From Bacteroidales bacterium (GTDB lineage: Bacteria; Bacteroidota; Bacteroidia; Bacteroidales; VadinHA17), in contig DOZA01000321.1 of assembly GCA_003518245.1 (NCBI GenBank), forward strand, positions 1 through 7,317: a stretch of 7,317 nt of DNA. The letters are read 5' to 3'. The notes under the pieces were generated by a model. That model was not told the DNA's origin. It saw nothing but the letters and a program-made list of their open reading frames with translations, and ran no database searches. Within the stretch, counting starts at the first letter, position 1; every line of letters begins with the position of its first letter. Positions 1 through 7,003 of the stretch are shown here, in pieces. A program made the position numbers and the translations under genes.

Positions 1-1
1 G

Positions 2-313
2 GATGAAAAAACAAACCGGCCTTATGTTTCAAGGTATATAGGATCACTGGTTTCTGACTTCCATCGAAATCTTCTTAAAGGAGGTATATATATGTACCCC
101 AGCAGCGAGATATACCCAAATGGCAAGCTAAGACTTGTTTACGAATGTAATCCTATTGCGTTCATAGCCGAGCAATCAGGAGGTATAGCATCAGATGGTA
201 CAAAGAGGATACTTGAAATTAAACCTGAATCACTACATCAGAAAACACCGTATTTTGTAGGCTCAGCAAATATGGTAAAGAAAGTGGAGGAGTTTATCAG
301 CATTTATAGCTGA
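2..313 (+). CDS. fbp: Class I fructose-1,6-bisphosphatase, C-terminal 103 residues (5' end outside window)
   Basis: This is the 3' end of a gene for the cytosolic enzyme that hydrolyses fructose 1,6-bisphosphate to fructose 6-phosphate and phosphate, the committed step of gluconeogenesis. The frame is open from base 2, so the ATG at 92 is internal. Numbering visible residues from 1, the segment [19 protein letters not shown] (10-28) is followed by a Tyr-Pro at 32-33, [11 protein letters not shown] (41-51) and an LHQKTP motif near the end. By recalled alignment to pig FBPase, R11, Y12, Y32 and K42 match substrate-binding R243, Y244, Y264 and K274, and E48 matches metal ligand E280. Pig M248 is replaced by Leu (L16). 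The C-terminus looks complete and ends shortly after the GSANMV motif. The gene is convergent with the SusD-like pseudogene, stop codon to stop codon. Family assignment is firm; the N-terminal metal-site half cannot be seen. Confidence 0.95.
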   Translation, partial: DEKTNRPYVSRYIGSLVSDFHRNLLKGGIYMYPSSEIYPNGKLRLVYECNPIAFIAEQSGGIASDGTKRILEIKPESLHQKTPYFVGSANMVKKVEEFISIYS

Positions 314-1425
314 TTATTCTTCATCGTAGCCTGTCCATCCTCCATTTGAAGAATCTGTGCCGAAGGCTTCTGAATATACTGTATAATGTTGCATACCCAT
401 TATTTCCAGTTCGGTGGCAGGCACAGGGAAGTGCAAAAGTGTACCCTTTTGCAGCCTGTCTGTTCTGCGCATATCGAAGAATGAAATACCTGCTCCAGTC
501 CCATAACATTCTATTTCCTTCTCATCAAGAATAAGCCTGAGGACATCGTCGGTTGCCTGGTTGACATCAGGCAGCTGGCCTCTTACCTTCCGGTCCCCGG
601 ATGGTAATAGCCACGATCTGGTCGAAAAATGTTCGATTCCAGGTACATAAAATCAGTTAAGAGCCTGGCATCATCCGGGTCAGCTTCACCAGGATCTTGT
701 CCGTCAACTGTGTTCCAGGAAATATTATCCCGAGGCCAGTGCGATGGATAATCATGATCCATCAGGTTTATTATCCTGTGATCCACCCTTCCCCATTCAG
801 GAGGTATTTTAAAAATATTGGCATCAGATATTTCTATTGCCCTGTTAATCATCCGAAGTGACTCCGTTATTACTGTATCCCATGATACCAGTTTAGAATC
901 TTCAGGGTTACTATCATAATAAACTATCAATGACTTATCGAAAACAAGCCCGAGGTATCCATGTGCAACACCACTTGAGAACCAGCTGAACGCTTCCAGT
1001 AAAACACGCTTATCATCTGAGATTTTTATTTCACTTGCATCATTATAAAGGTATCTCAGAATATTATTTGAGTGGGTTATTGCTTCATAAGACTTTTTCC
1101 ATTGAAACTTTAACTGGTAATAGTATGGATAATCAGGGGAATTATAATAACACTCCCAAAGTGTCCTTGGCTCATAGGATAAATCTCTTGTTTTACCCCA
1201 GGACATGGTCATATTATCCGCCATACAGCCCATATTAGGTGCAAGTCCGGAATATTCCTGCATCTGATTATGAATTGTCCGGAAGGATGCCCCTGCCACA
1301 TTTAATATTGCATCAGCGTCTGTAAATACCCTTGATATGTCAGGCTCATTCTCGTTTACTATTTCCAGATCGGAACATCCATAAGCCAGTAATGCTACTA
1401 AAAAAAACAATGATATTAGTCTCAT
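314..1425 (-). pseudogene. RagB/SusD-family outer-membrane lipoprotein, frameshifted and internally shortened
   Basis: SusD-like proteins are surface lipoproteins that cap a SusC TonB-dependent transporter and bind glycans or other nutrients. The ATG at 1425 starts a hydrophobic signal sequence with a lipobox-like LAYGC (Cys17). The N-terminal half shows family features such as GCMADNMTMSWG and SYEPR. The first frame stops at 583-585 after 280 codons. From about base 592 down to the TAA at 314-316, a second frame encodes an unmistakable SusD C-terminus: VLRLILDEKEIECYGTG, SFFDMRRTDRLQKGT and LHFPVPATELE. Joining the frames gives about 370 residues, against about 500 for typical members. Compared with the family as I recall it, a block seems absent after the Trp at 793-795 (IPPEW joined straight to GRVDHRI), and another where YYHPG (about 595-609) runs into RKVRGQLP. 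No SusC gene is adjacent. A sequencing error could explain the frameshift but not the short length. Confidence 0.85.
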
Positions 1426-1465
1426 CTATAAGATTTTTATTCTACACAGGATAAAATCAGATATC

Positions 1466-1473
1466 CAAATTTA
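1466..1473 (-). promoter_or_regulatory. Possible -7 element for the SusD-like gene
   Basis: On the minus strand this reads TAAATTTG, an exact match to the Bacteroidota -7 consensus TAnnTTTG. It lies 40 bp upstream of the ATG at 1425, which would leave a leader of about 35 nt. I found no convincing TTTG-type -33 element 19-21 bp further upstream. In AT-rich sequence such a match can arise by chance, so this is tentative. Confidence 0.35.
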
Positions 1474-1523
1474 ATGAATAATATTAGTTAATTGCATCCT
1501 ATGGTATAAAGATAAATCTTGAC

Positions 1524-1531
1524 TACTTTTG
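1524..1531 (+). promoter_or_regulatory. Probable -7 element of the mfd promoter
   Basis: The sequence TACTTTTG, followed by C, matches the Bacteroidota -7 consensus TAnnTTTG exactly and ends 17 bp before the mfd ATG. It would give a short leader of roughly 10-15 nt ending in an A-rich run (seven A's, 1543-1549, the last being the A of the ATG) in place of a Shine-Dalgarno sequence, as is common in this phylum. The -33 position (about 1500-1504) holds only a weak TATG match to TTTG. Confidence 0.5.
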
Positions 1532-1548
1532 CAGCCTAGCATAAAAAA

Positions 1549-4500
1549 ATGGCTGATACGATACTTGAGAAGCTCTATACTGAACATTCAAATTATGAAC
1601 CCCTTAAAACCAGTTTAAAGGGAGATATGCCTGTGAATGTTGCAATAGAGGGTTTATCAGGATCATCCCGTTCACTATTATTATCAGCATTATTTAAAGA
1701 CATTCCCACCACTCATTTTGTTATCCTTCCTGAGAAGGAAGATGCAGCATATTTTTATAATGACCTTGTTTCCGTTCTAGGTGAAGAAAAGGTATTCTTT
1801 TTCCCTTCAACATACAAGCGGTCAATACAATATGGGCGGACAGAAGCAGCAAACATAGTTCTGAGAACAGGGGTAATGAATTACCTTGCCGAAGGCAAAC
1901 GCAAGTGTGTGGTAGTATCCTACCCGGAGGCCATAATGGAGAAGGTAATAAGTAAAAAAGACCTCCAGAAAAATACTCTCAGGATCAGTGAAGGAGACAG
2001 TTTTTCTACGGATTTTGTCGAGGAGATGCTGGCCGAGTATAATTTCTCAAGGGTTGATTTTGTTTATGAACCCGGGCAGTATGCCGTGCGCGGGAGTATT
2101 ATTGATATATTCTCTTACTCCTCTGACAGGCCTTACAGGATAGACTTTTTCGGTGATGATATTGAATCCATCAGGTCATTCAACCCCGATGACCAGCTTT
2201 CCATAGAAAGGCTGAAAGAGATATCTATTGTGCCCAACGTGCAGGATATAAGTATAGAAAAAACTCATAAGGATATTACCGGGTTCATTACTCCTTCATC
2301 AGTAATATGGCTCGACAGTTTCAGCTATATAAAAGATAAAATTGATAATATTTACGGTTCACAATGGACCGGGGATGAGGACTCAGCACCGGGCGATAAA
2401 CAGGATCTGGCTATTAATGGTGAAACACTGGAGTCAGCCCTGGGTAAATTCAGGATAGTCGAATTTTCTTCGACACCTTATTTTCAGAATGCTACCCGCT
2501 TAAAATTCAATACAGCGCCCCAGCCTTCATTTAATAAAGACTTTAAACTTCTGGGGGGCAGGCTGCTGGAAAACAAGGATATGGGATACAAAAACCTGAT
2601 AATATCCGAAAGCAAGTCCCAGGTTAGGAGGATAAAAGATATTTTCTCTGAGGTTAATCCCGGGTTATCCTTTGAAACAAAGCTGGCCAACCTGCACGAG
2701 GGTTTTACCGATTATGATCTTGCTATATCAATATTTACCGACCACCAGATATTTGATCGTTACCATAAGTTCAGAATAAAAGGGATCTTCTCACCAAGGG
2801 AAAGTCTAAGTATAAAAGAACTTACAAGCCTTAACCCCGGTGACTACGTTGTGCATACCGACCATGGCATAGGAAGGTTTGGAGGCCTGGAAAAAATTGA
2901 AATAAACGGCAAGATACAGGAAAACATCAAACTTGTATACAGGGACAATGACACCCTGTATGTAGGTATACATGCACTTCACAGGATATCTAAATACAAA
3001 GGTAAAGACAGCGTGGAGCCCCACATTTACAAGCTTGGTACGGGCGCTTGGCAGAAGCTCAAAGCACGGACTAAAAGTAAGATCAAAGACATAGCACGTG
3101 ACCTGATCAGGTTATATGCAAAGAGAAGGGAGCTTGATGGGTTTAGTTTCTCGCCTGATTCTTACCTGCAGCGGGAACTGGAAGCATCATTCATTTATGA
3201 AGACACACCCGACCAGCTGTCAGCCACCGATGCTGTGAAAAGGGATATGGAGAGAACCCATCCCATGGACAGGCTTATCTGCGGTGATGTAGGTTTCGGC
3301 AAAACAGAAATAGCCATAAGAGCTGCATTCAAGGCTGCTTCCGACAGCAAACAAACAGCTATACTTGTACCCACAACCATACTTGCCCTGCAGCATTTCC
3401 AGACATTCTCATCCAGGCTGGAGAGTTTCCCCGTAAGTATTGATTATATAAGCCGGCATAAAAAGCCTGCTCAGCAAAAGGAAATAATAAATAAACTAAA
3501 AACAGGTGAGCTGGATATAATAATCGGTACACATAAACTGGTTGGGAAAGAAGTGGGATTCAAGAACCTCGGGCTTTTAATTATTGATGAGGAGCAACGC
3601 TTTGGTGTTGCGGTTAAAGAGAAACTTAAAAGTCTGAAAAACAATGTCGACACCCTCACTTTAACCGCCACTCCCATTCCCAGAACCATGCAGTTTTCGC
3701 TTATGGGCGCCCGTGACCTTTCAATTATTAATACAGCTCCCCCGAACAGAATACCGATAGTTACAGAGCTCCATGGTTTCAACGAGGAAATATTAAAAGA
3801 GGGTATTGAATATGAGCTAAACAGGAACGGCCAGGTCTTTTTCATTCATAACCGGGTAGATAACATAGAAGAGATAAGGCTGATAATAAACCGTATCCTC
3901 CCGGGAATTAAAACCGCCGTCGTGCATGGCCAGATGCAGGGAAGGCTTATTGAGAATATAATGTTCGACTTTGTACACGGTGATTATGACGTTTTGATAG
4001 CAACTACTATTATTGAGTCGGGCCTTGACATACCTAATGCCAATACCATTTTTATTAATAACGCCCATCATTTCGGCTTATCAGAGCTTCACCAGCTGAG
4101 GGGACGTGTAGGAAGGTCAAACAAGAAGGCTTTCTGCTACCTCCTTTCCACTCCCCTGAACTTAATGACGCAGGAAGCAAGAAGGAGACTCAAAGCCATA
4201 GAAGAGTTTTCAGAACTTGGCAGCGGTTTTAATATAGCAATGCAGGATCTCGATATACGAGGTTCAGGAAACCTGCTGGGTGCCGAACAAAGTGGTTTTA
4301 TTGCTGATGTGGGCTTTGAAACATACCAGAGGATACTTGATGAAGCAATGCATGAGATCAGGGCAGAGGAAATGGGCAAATCATTTCAGGAAACATGGCA
4401 GGAACCTGAACCTGAAAAACAAAAGAGAGACCGCTTTATCAATGATAGCCAGATAGATACCGACGTGGAAATAATGTTCCCTGAGGAATACGTTTCTAAT

Positions 4501-4902
4501 ATATCCGAAAGAATAAGGCTTTATAAGGATCTTAACAATATCGAAAACGATGAGGAATTAAAGAAATTCAGGAACAAAATGACCGACCGATTCGGGGAAA
4601 TGCCTCCTCCGGCCCTTGAGCTACTAAACCTGGTCAGGCTTAGACAGCTCGCCTGCAGGCTGGCAATTGAGAAAATAATCATCAGGAATAATACAATGGT
4701 TCTGCATTTTATCTCTGACCCTGAGTCCTCATTCTATAAAAGCGATATGTTCATAAATATTATCAGGGCAGTTAGCTCTGACAGCAGGCGATACAGGGTA
4801 AAACATACAGAGTCAAAGCTCATAATAAGCACCAAAAATATTCATAACATAGAGCAGGCTATAGACATACTGGATTCAATTATCGGGCTACCTGCAGCTT
4901 AA
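1549..4902 (+). CDS. mfd: Transcription-repair coupling factor (Mfd), complete, 1117 aa
   Basis: Mfd is a cytosolic ATP-driven DNA translocase. It binds RNA polymerase stalled at a lesion, pushes it off the template and recruits UvrA for nucleotide excision repair. The length is close to E. coli Mfd (1148 aa). The N-terminal UvrB-like module has a degenerate P-loop region (EGLSGSSRS, 34-42) without the Walker lysine, and a YEPGQYAVRGSIIDIF segment at 173-188. The RNA polymerase interaction domain starts near PGDYVVHTDHGIGRF (430-444). The translocase motor carries Walker A GDVGFGKT (579-586, Lys585), DEEQ (680-683), TATPIPRT (706-713), ESGLDIPNA (823-831) and QLRGRVGR (849-856). The RecG-like TRG region includes DIRGSGNLLGAEQSG (902-916). 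The C-terminal regulatory domain begins near FPEEY (977-981) after a charged linker. The start is chosen because it follows an A-rich leader and a good -7 element. It is divergent from the SusD-like pseudogene. No disruption is seen. Confidence 0.97.
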   Translation: MADTILEKLYTEHSNYEPLKTSLKGDMPVNVAIEGLSGSSRSLLLSALFKDIPTTHFVILPEKEDAAYFYNDLVSVLGEEKVFFFPSTYKRSIQYGRTEAANIVLRTGVMNYLAEGKRKCVVVSYPEAIMEKVISKKDLQKNTLRISEGDSFSTDFVEEMLAEYNFSRVDFVYEPGQYAVRGSIIDIFSYSSDRPYRIDFFGDDIESIRSFNPDDQLSIERLKEISIVPNVQDISIEKTHKDITGFITPSSVIWLDSFSYIKDKIDNIYGSQWTGDEDSAPGDKQDLAINGETLESALGKFRIVEFSSTPYFQNATRLKFNTAPQPSFNKDFKLLGGRLLENKDMGYKNLIISESKSQVRRIKDIFSEVNPGLSFETKLANLHEGFTDYDLAISIFTDHQIFDRYHKFRIKGIFSPRESLSIKELTSLNPGDYVVHTDHGIGRFGGLEKIEINGKIQENIKLVYRDNDTLYVGIHALHRISKYKGKDSVEPHIYKLGTGAWQKLKARTKSKIKDIARDLIRLYAKRRELDGFSFSPDSYLQRELEASFIYEDTPDQLSATDAVKRDMERTHPMDRLICGDVGFGKTEIAIRAAFKAASDSKQTAILVPTTILALQHFQTFSSRLESFPVSIDYISRHKKPAQQKEIINKLKTGELDIIIGTHKLVGKEVGFKNLGLLIIDEEQRFGVAVKEKLKSLKNNVDTLTLTATPIPRTMQFSLMGARDLSIINTAPPNRIPIVTELHGFNEEILKEGIEYELNRNGQVFFIHNRVDNIEEIRLIINRILPGIKTAVVHGQMQGRLIENIMFDFVHGDYDVLIATTIIESGLDIPNANTIFINNAHHFGLSELHQLRGRVGRSNKKAFCYLLSTPLNLMTQEARRRLKAIEEFSELGSGFNIAMQDLDIRGSGNLLGAEQSGFIADVGFETYQRILDEAMHEIRAEEMGKSFQETWQEPEPEKQKRDRFINDSQIDTDVEIMFPEEYVSNISERIRLYKDLNNIENDEELKKFRNKMTDRFGEMPPPALELLNLVRLRQLACRLAIEKIIIRNNTMVLHFISDPESSFYKSDMFINIIRAVSSDSRRYRVKHTESKLIISTKNIHNIEQAIDILDSIIGLPAA

Positions 4903-4923
4903 TAAAAAGTTAAATTAATATTA

Positions 4924-4959
4924 AAGCCGGCTATGGCTTACCTTATTAGGTTGTTTTTT
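4924..4959 (+). terminator. Weak hairpin plus T-run after mfd
   Basis: An AAGCC/GGCTT inverted repeat (4924-4928 and 4935-4939, loop of 6) follows the mfd stop by about 20 bp, and a run of six T's lies at 4954-4959. The stem is only 5 bp and the T-run starts about 14 nt after it, which is poor for an intrinsic terminator. The left arm can also fold on itself, because AGCCGGCT at 4925-4932 is a perfect palindrome. Read-through from mfd into coaX is possible. Confidence 0.3.
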
Positions 4960-4961
4960 CA

Positions 4962-4969
4962 TACTTTTA
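4962..4969 (+). promoter_or_regulatory. Possible -7-like element upstream of coaX
   Basis: TACTTTTA differs from TAnnTTTG only at the last base and resembles the TACTTTTG upstream of mfd. It ends 10 bp before the coaX ATG, which would leave an almost leaderless transcript, and there is no clear -33 element. It is a weak candidate for a promoter of the coaX cluster. Confidence 0.22.
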
Positions 4970-4979
4970 TCAATTATTT

Positions 4980-5702
4980 ATGAATCTGGCTATTGACATA
5001 GGTAATTCCTCGTGTAAAGCAGGAGTATATAACCTGGGAAAAAAGGAATATATTACATATTCATGCGATCCGGACCACAGTTTCGTCGAAAGTATTATTT
5101 CCAGATACCCTGTTAAAAAAGCCATACTGAGTACTGTCAGAGATGGTGATCCCATGTTTCTGGATATACTTGAAAGATGGAATATATCAACTCTGTTACT
5201 GAGCCATAAGACAACTCTTCCATTTAATCTGCTTTATGAAACACCGGAAACACTTGGTACTGACAGGCTGGCCGCGGTTGCCGCAGCACACAATATGTTT
5301 GTTAAATCAAACGTTCTTGTGATTGATGCTGGTACTGCGGTAACATATGACCTGCTGGATGCATGCAGCAATTACATTGGTGGTAATATTTCGCCCGGAC
5401 TGCAAATGAGATTCAGGGCACTAAATGAGTTCACAGGCAGGCTTCCAATGGTAAGTAAAGGTGATTCATTTGGTAATCTTGGAGTTAACACTGTCGGTGC
5501 AATAAGATCAGGAGTCCAGACTGGCTTGATTTTTGAAATAAATGACTATATTCGCAATTTGAAAAAAAGGTACAAAGGACTCAAGATAATTATAACAGGT
5601 GGAGATGCGGAATTTCTCTTAAATAAACTGGAGTCCAAATGCGTGTTGAACACAGACCTTGTGGTAGATGGATTGAATTACATTTTGAATTATAATGCAT
5701 AA
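4980..5702 (+). CDS. coaX: Type III pantothenate kinase, 240 aa
   Basis: The product phosphorylates pantothenate to 4'-phosphopantothenate with ATP, the first step of coenzyme A synthesis in the cytosol. Type III enzymes belong to the ASKHA fold. They are known to need a monovalent cation and to be insensitive to CoA feedback. Visible hallmarks are the N-terminal phosphate-binding DIGNS (6-10), GTDR (93-96, the substrate-binding region), DAGTAVTYD (116-124), GGNISPG (134-140), GVNTVGAI (168-175) and TGGDA (206-210). The length is normal for the family and no catalytic motif is missing. The ATG at 4980 is the right start because the DIGNS motif must lie within a few residues of the N-terminus. 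There is no Shine-Dalgarno sequence. The gap to mfd is 77 bp, and the last 8 bp overlap the next gene, suggesting translational coupling with the outer-membrane protein. Confidence 0.95.
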   Translation: MNLAIDIGNSSCKAGVYNLGKKEYITYSCDPDHSFVESIISRYPVKKAILSTVRDGDPMFLDILERWNISTLLLSHKTTLPFNLLYETPETLGTDRLAAVAAAHNMFVKSNVLVIDAGTAVTYDLLDACSNYIGGNISPGLQMRFRALNEFTGRLPMVSKGDSFGNLGVNTVGAIRSGVQTGLIFEINDYIRNLKKRYKGLKIIITGGDAEFLLNKLESKCVLNTDLVVDGLNYILNYNA

Positions 5703-6990
5703 ACATATAAAAATATACTTATTTATAGCCTTTTTTATGCCCTCTCTTATGGCAATGGGGCAAAAGCAGATTAACAGCCCTTATTCCAGATTCGGACCCG
5801 GCATAATTGAACAACAGGGAATATTTAAAAGCCGTGCCATGGGTGGAGCAGGTATAGCCCTGAGTGATCCCACATCAATTAATTATCTGAACCCGGCATC
5901 TTTCAGTAGTGTGGATACCAATTCATTTGTGTTTGATTTTGGCATTGAATACCAGGCGAATATTCTCACAGATGATAATATTTCGTACCGCTCAGATGAC
6001 ATCAATTTTCACCACCTGGCCTTTGCTTTCCCGATAACAAAATGGATGGGTTTTGCAACAGGCATCTTTCCGTATTCTAACGGGTATTACAATATGATAA
6101 AAACAGTCTTGGAAAGTGATCCTGAATACAATCCTATTATTGGTGAATTTAAAAATACACACAAGGGATCAGGCAGTTATAACAGTTACTTTGCCGGTCT
6201 CGGTATTAAACCAATAAAAAACCTTTCATTTGGTATAAATTTCACATATCTTTTTGGATATATTGAACGTGATAACCTATATTTGTTTACTGATGATAAT
6301 AACCAGTTTAATAACCTTTCATCAGAAAATATAAGATTATATGGTTATAATCTGGAGTATGGTATACAATATAGATTTGATTTAAGAAACGACTTTTTTG
6401 CATCTGTCGGTATCGCATATTCTATGGAAAAAACCTATAACTCAGAATATGAGAATATTTTTACCCGGTACGCTCCTTACCAGAGTTCATTGTATTCATT
6501 CGATACAATCAATTATGTATATGATAGTAATGCCAGCGTGGATTTACCTGAAGAGAGTGGTATGGGAATAGCTTTTGGCAAAAAAGACCATTTTCTTGTT
6601 ACAGCAGATTATACTATGGCCAACTGGGACCATGTGTCATTTCATGGATATGAAGATTACCTTGTTAACAGCTCATCAATCAAACTGGGGGCAGAGTTTA
6701 TTCCAAACAAAGATGCAAATTTTAATTACCTTAACAGGATAGAATATAGACTTGGCGGGTTTTTCTCTGATAGCCAATTAATGGTAAACGGAGAACAAAT
6801 TCACGAATTTGGCATTACTTTTGGAGTTGGTTTACCGATGAACAGAAGTAATTCGAAAGTAAATTTGTTTATTGAATACTTGAAAAGAAACGGTTCTATG
6901 AATAATGATTTACATGATGAGAATTGTCTGACAGTAGGTGTCAGTCTGAATCTATTTGATTATTGGTTCGTAAAACAGAAATACAAATAA
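5695..6990 (+). CDS. Predicted outer-membrane beta-barrel protein of unknown function, 431 aa
   Basis: The protein starts with a Sec signal peptide: basic residues, a hydrophobic stretch at about 7-21, and likely cleavage after AMG (20-22) before Gln23. The mature start, QKQINSPYSRFGPG, is a pattern I associate with a Bacteroidota family encoded next to coaX. A MGGAGIALSDPTSINYLNPASF segment (about residues 49-70) recalls the N-terminus of FadL-type outer-membrane transporters (MGGA, then NPA). The rest alternates short polar turns rich in Asn and Asp with aromatic-rich strands, as in a beta barrel, and the chain ends in a hydrophobic strand close to the C-terminus. The start at 5695 overlaps coaX by 8 bp. 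A later start at Met15 would destroy the signal peptide. Envelope location is well supported; a transport role is only suggested by the FadL-like motif, and the substrate is unknown. Confidence 0.8.
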   Translation: MHKHIKIYLFIAFFMPSLMAMGQKQINSPYSRFGPGIIEQQGIFKSRAMGGAGIALSDPTSINYLNPASFSSVDTNSFVFDFGIEYQANILTDDNISYRSDDINFHHLAFAFPITKWMGFATGIFPYSNGYYNMIKTVLESDPEYNPIIGEFKNTHKGSGSYNSYFAGLGIKPIKNLSFGINFTYLFGYIERDNLYLFTDDNNQFNNLSSENIRLYGYNLEYGIQYRFDLRNDFFASVGIAYSMEKTYNSEYENIFTRYAPYQSSLYSFDTINYVYDSNASVDLPEESGMGIAFGKKDHFLVTADYTMANWDHVSFHGYEDYLVNSSSIKLGAEFIPNKDANFNYLNRIEYRLGGFFSDSQLMVNGEQIHEFGITFGVGLPMNRSNSKVNLFIEYLKRNGSMNNDLHDENCLTVGVSLNLFDYWFVKQKYK

Positions 6991-7003
6991 AAACCATTTA
7001 AAG

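Noticed and set aside
321..509. 62-codon minus-strand open stretch starting with MLWDWSRYF
   Set aside because: It is an out-of-frame reading of the SusD C-terminal segment; the correct frame there gives ECYGTGAGISFFDMRR and the other family motifs.
346..534. Open 62-codon stretch on the plus strand between fbp and mfd
   Set aside because: It lies opposite the region that encodes the conserved SusD C-terminus on the minus strand; its translation resembles no family and it has no promoter or start context.
3471..3845. 124-codon open stretch antisense to the mfd motor domain
   Set aside because: It is antisense to highly conserved helicase motifs, rich in Ser, Ile and Leu as expected for a shadow frame, with no recognisable domain or start signal.
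4925..4932. AGCCGGCT palindrome as an operator site
   Set aside because: A single 8-bp palindrome with no second copy nearby is better explained as part of the weak hairpin after mfd.
4970..5155. Antisense 61-codon open stretch across the coaX start
   Set aside because: It overlaps the conserved DIGNS-coding end of coaX on the opposite strand and has no independent support.
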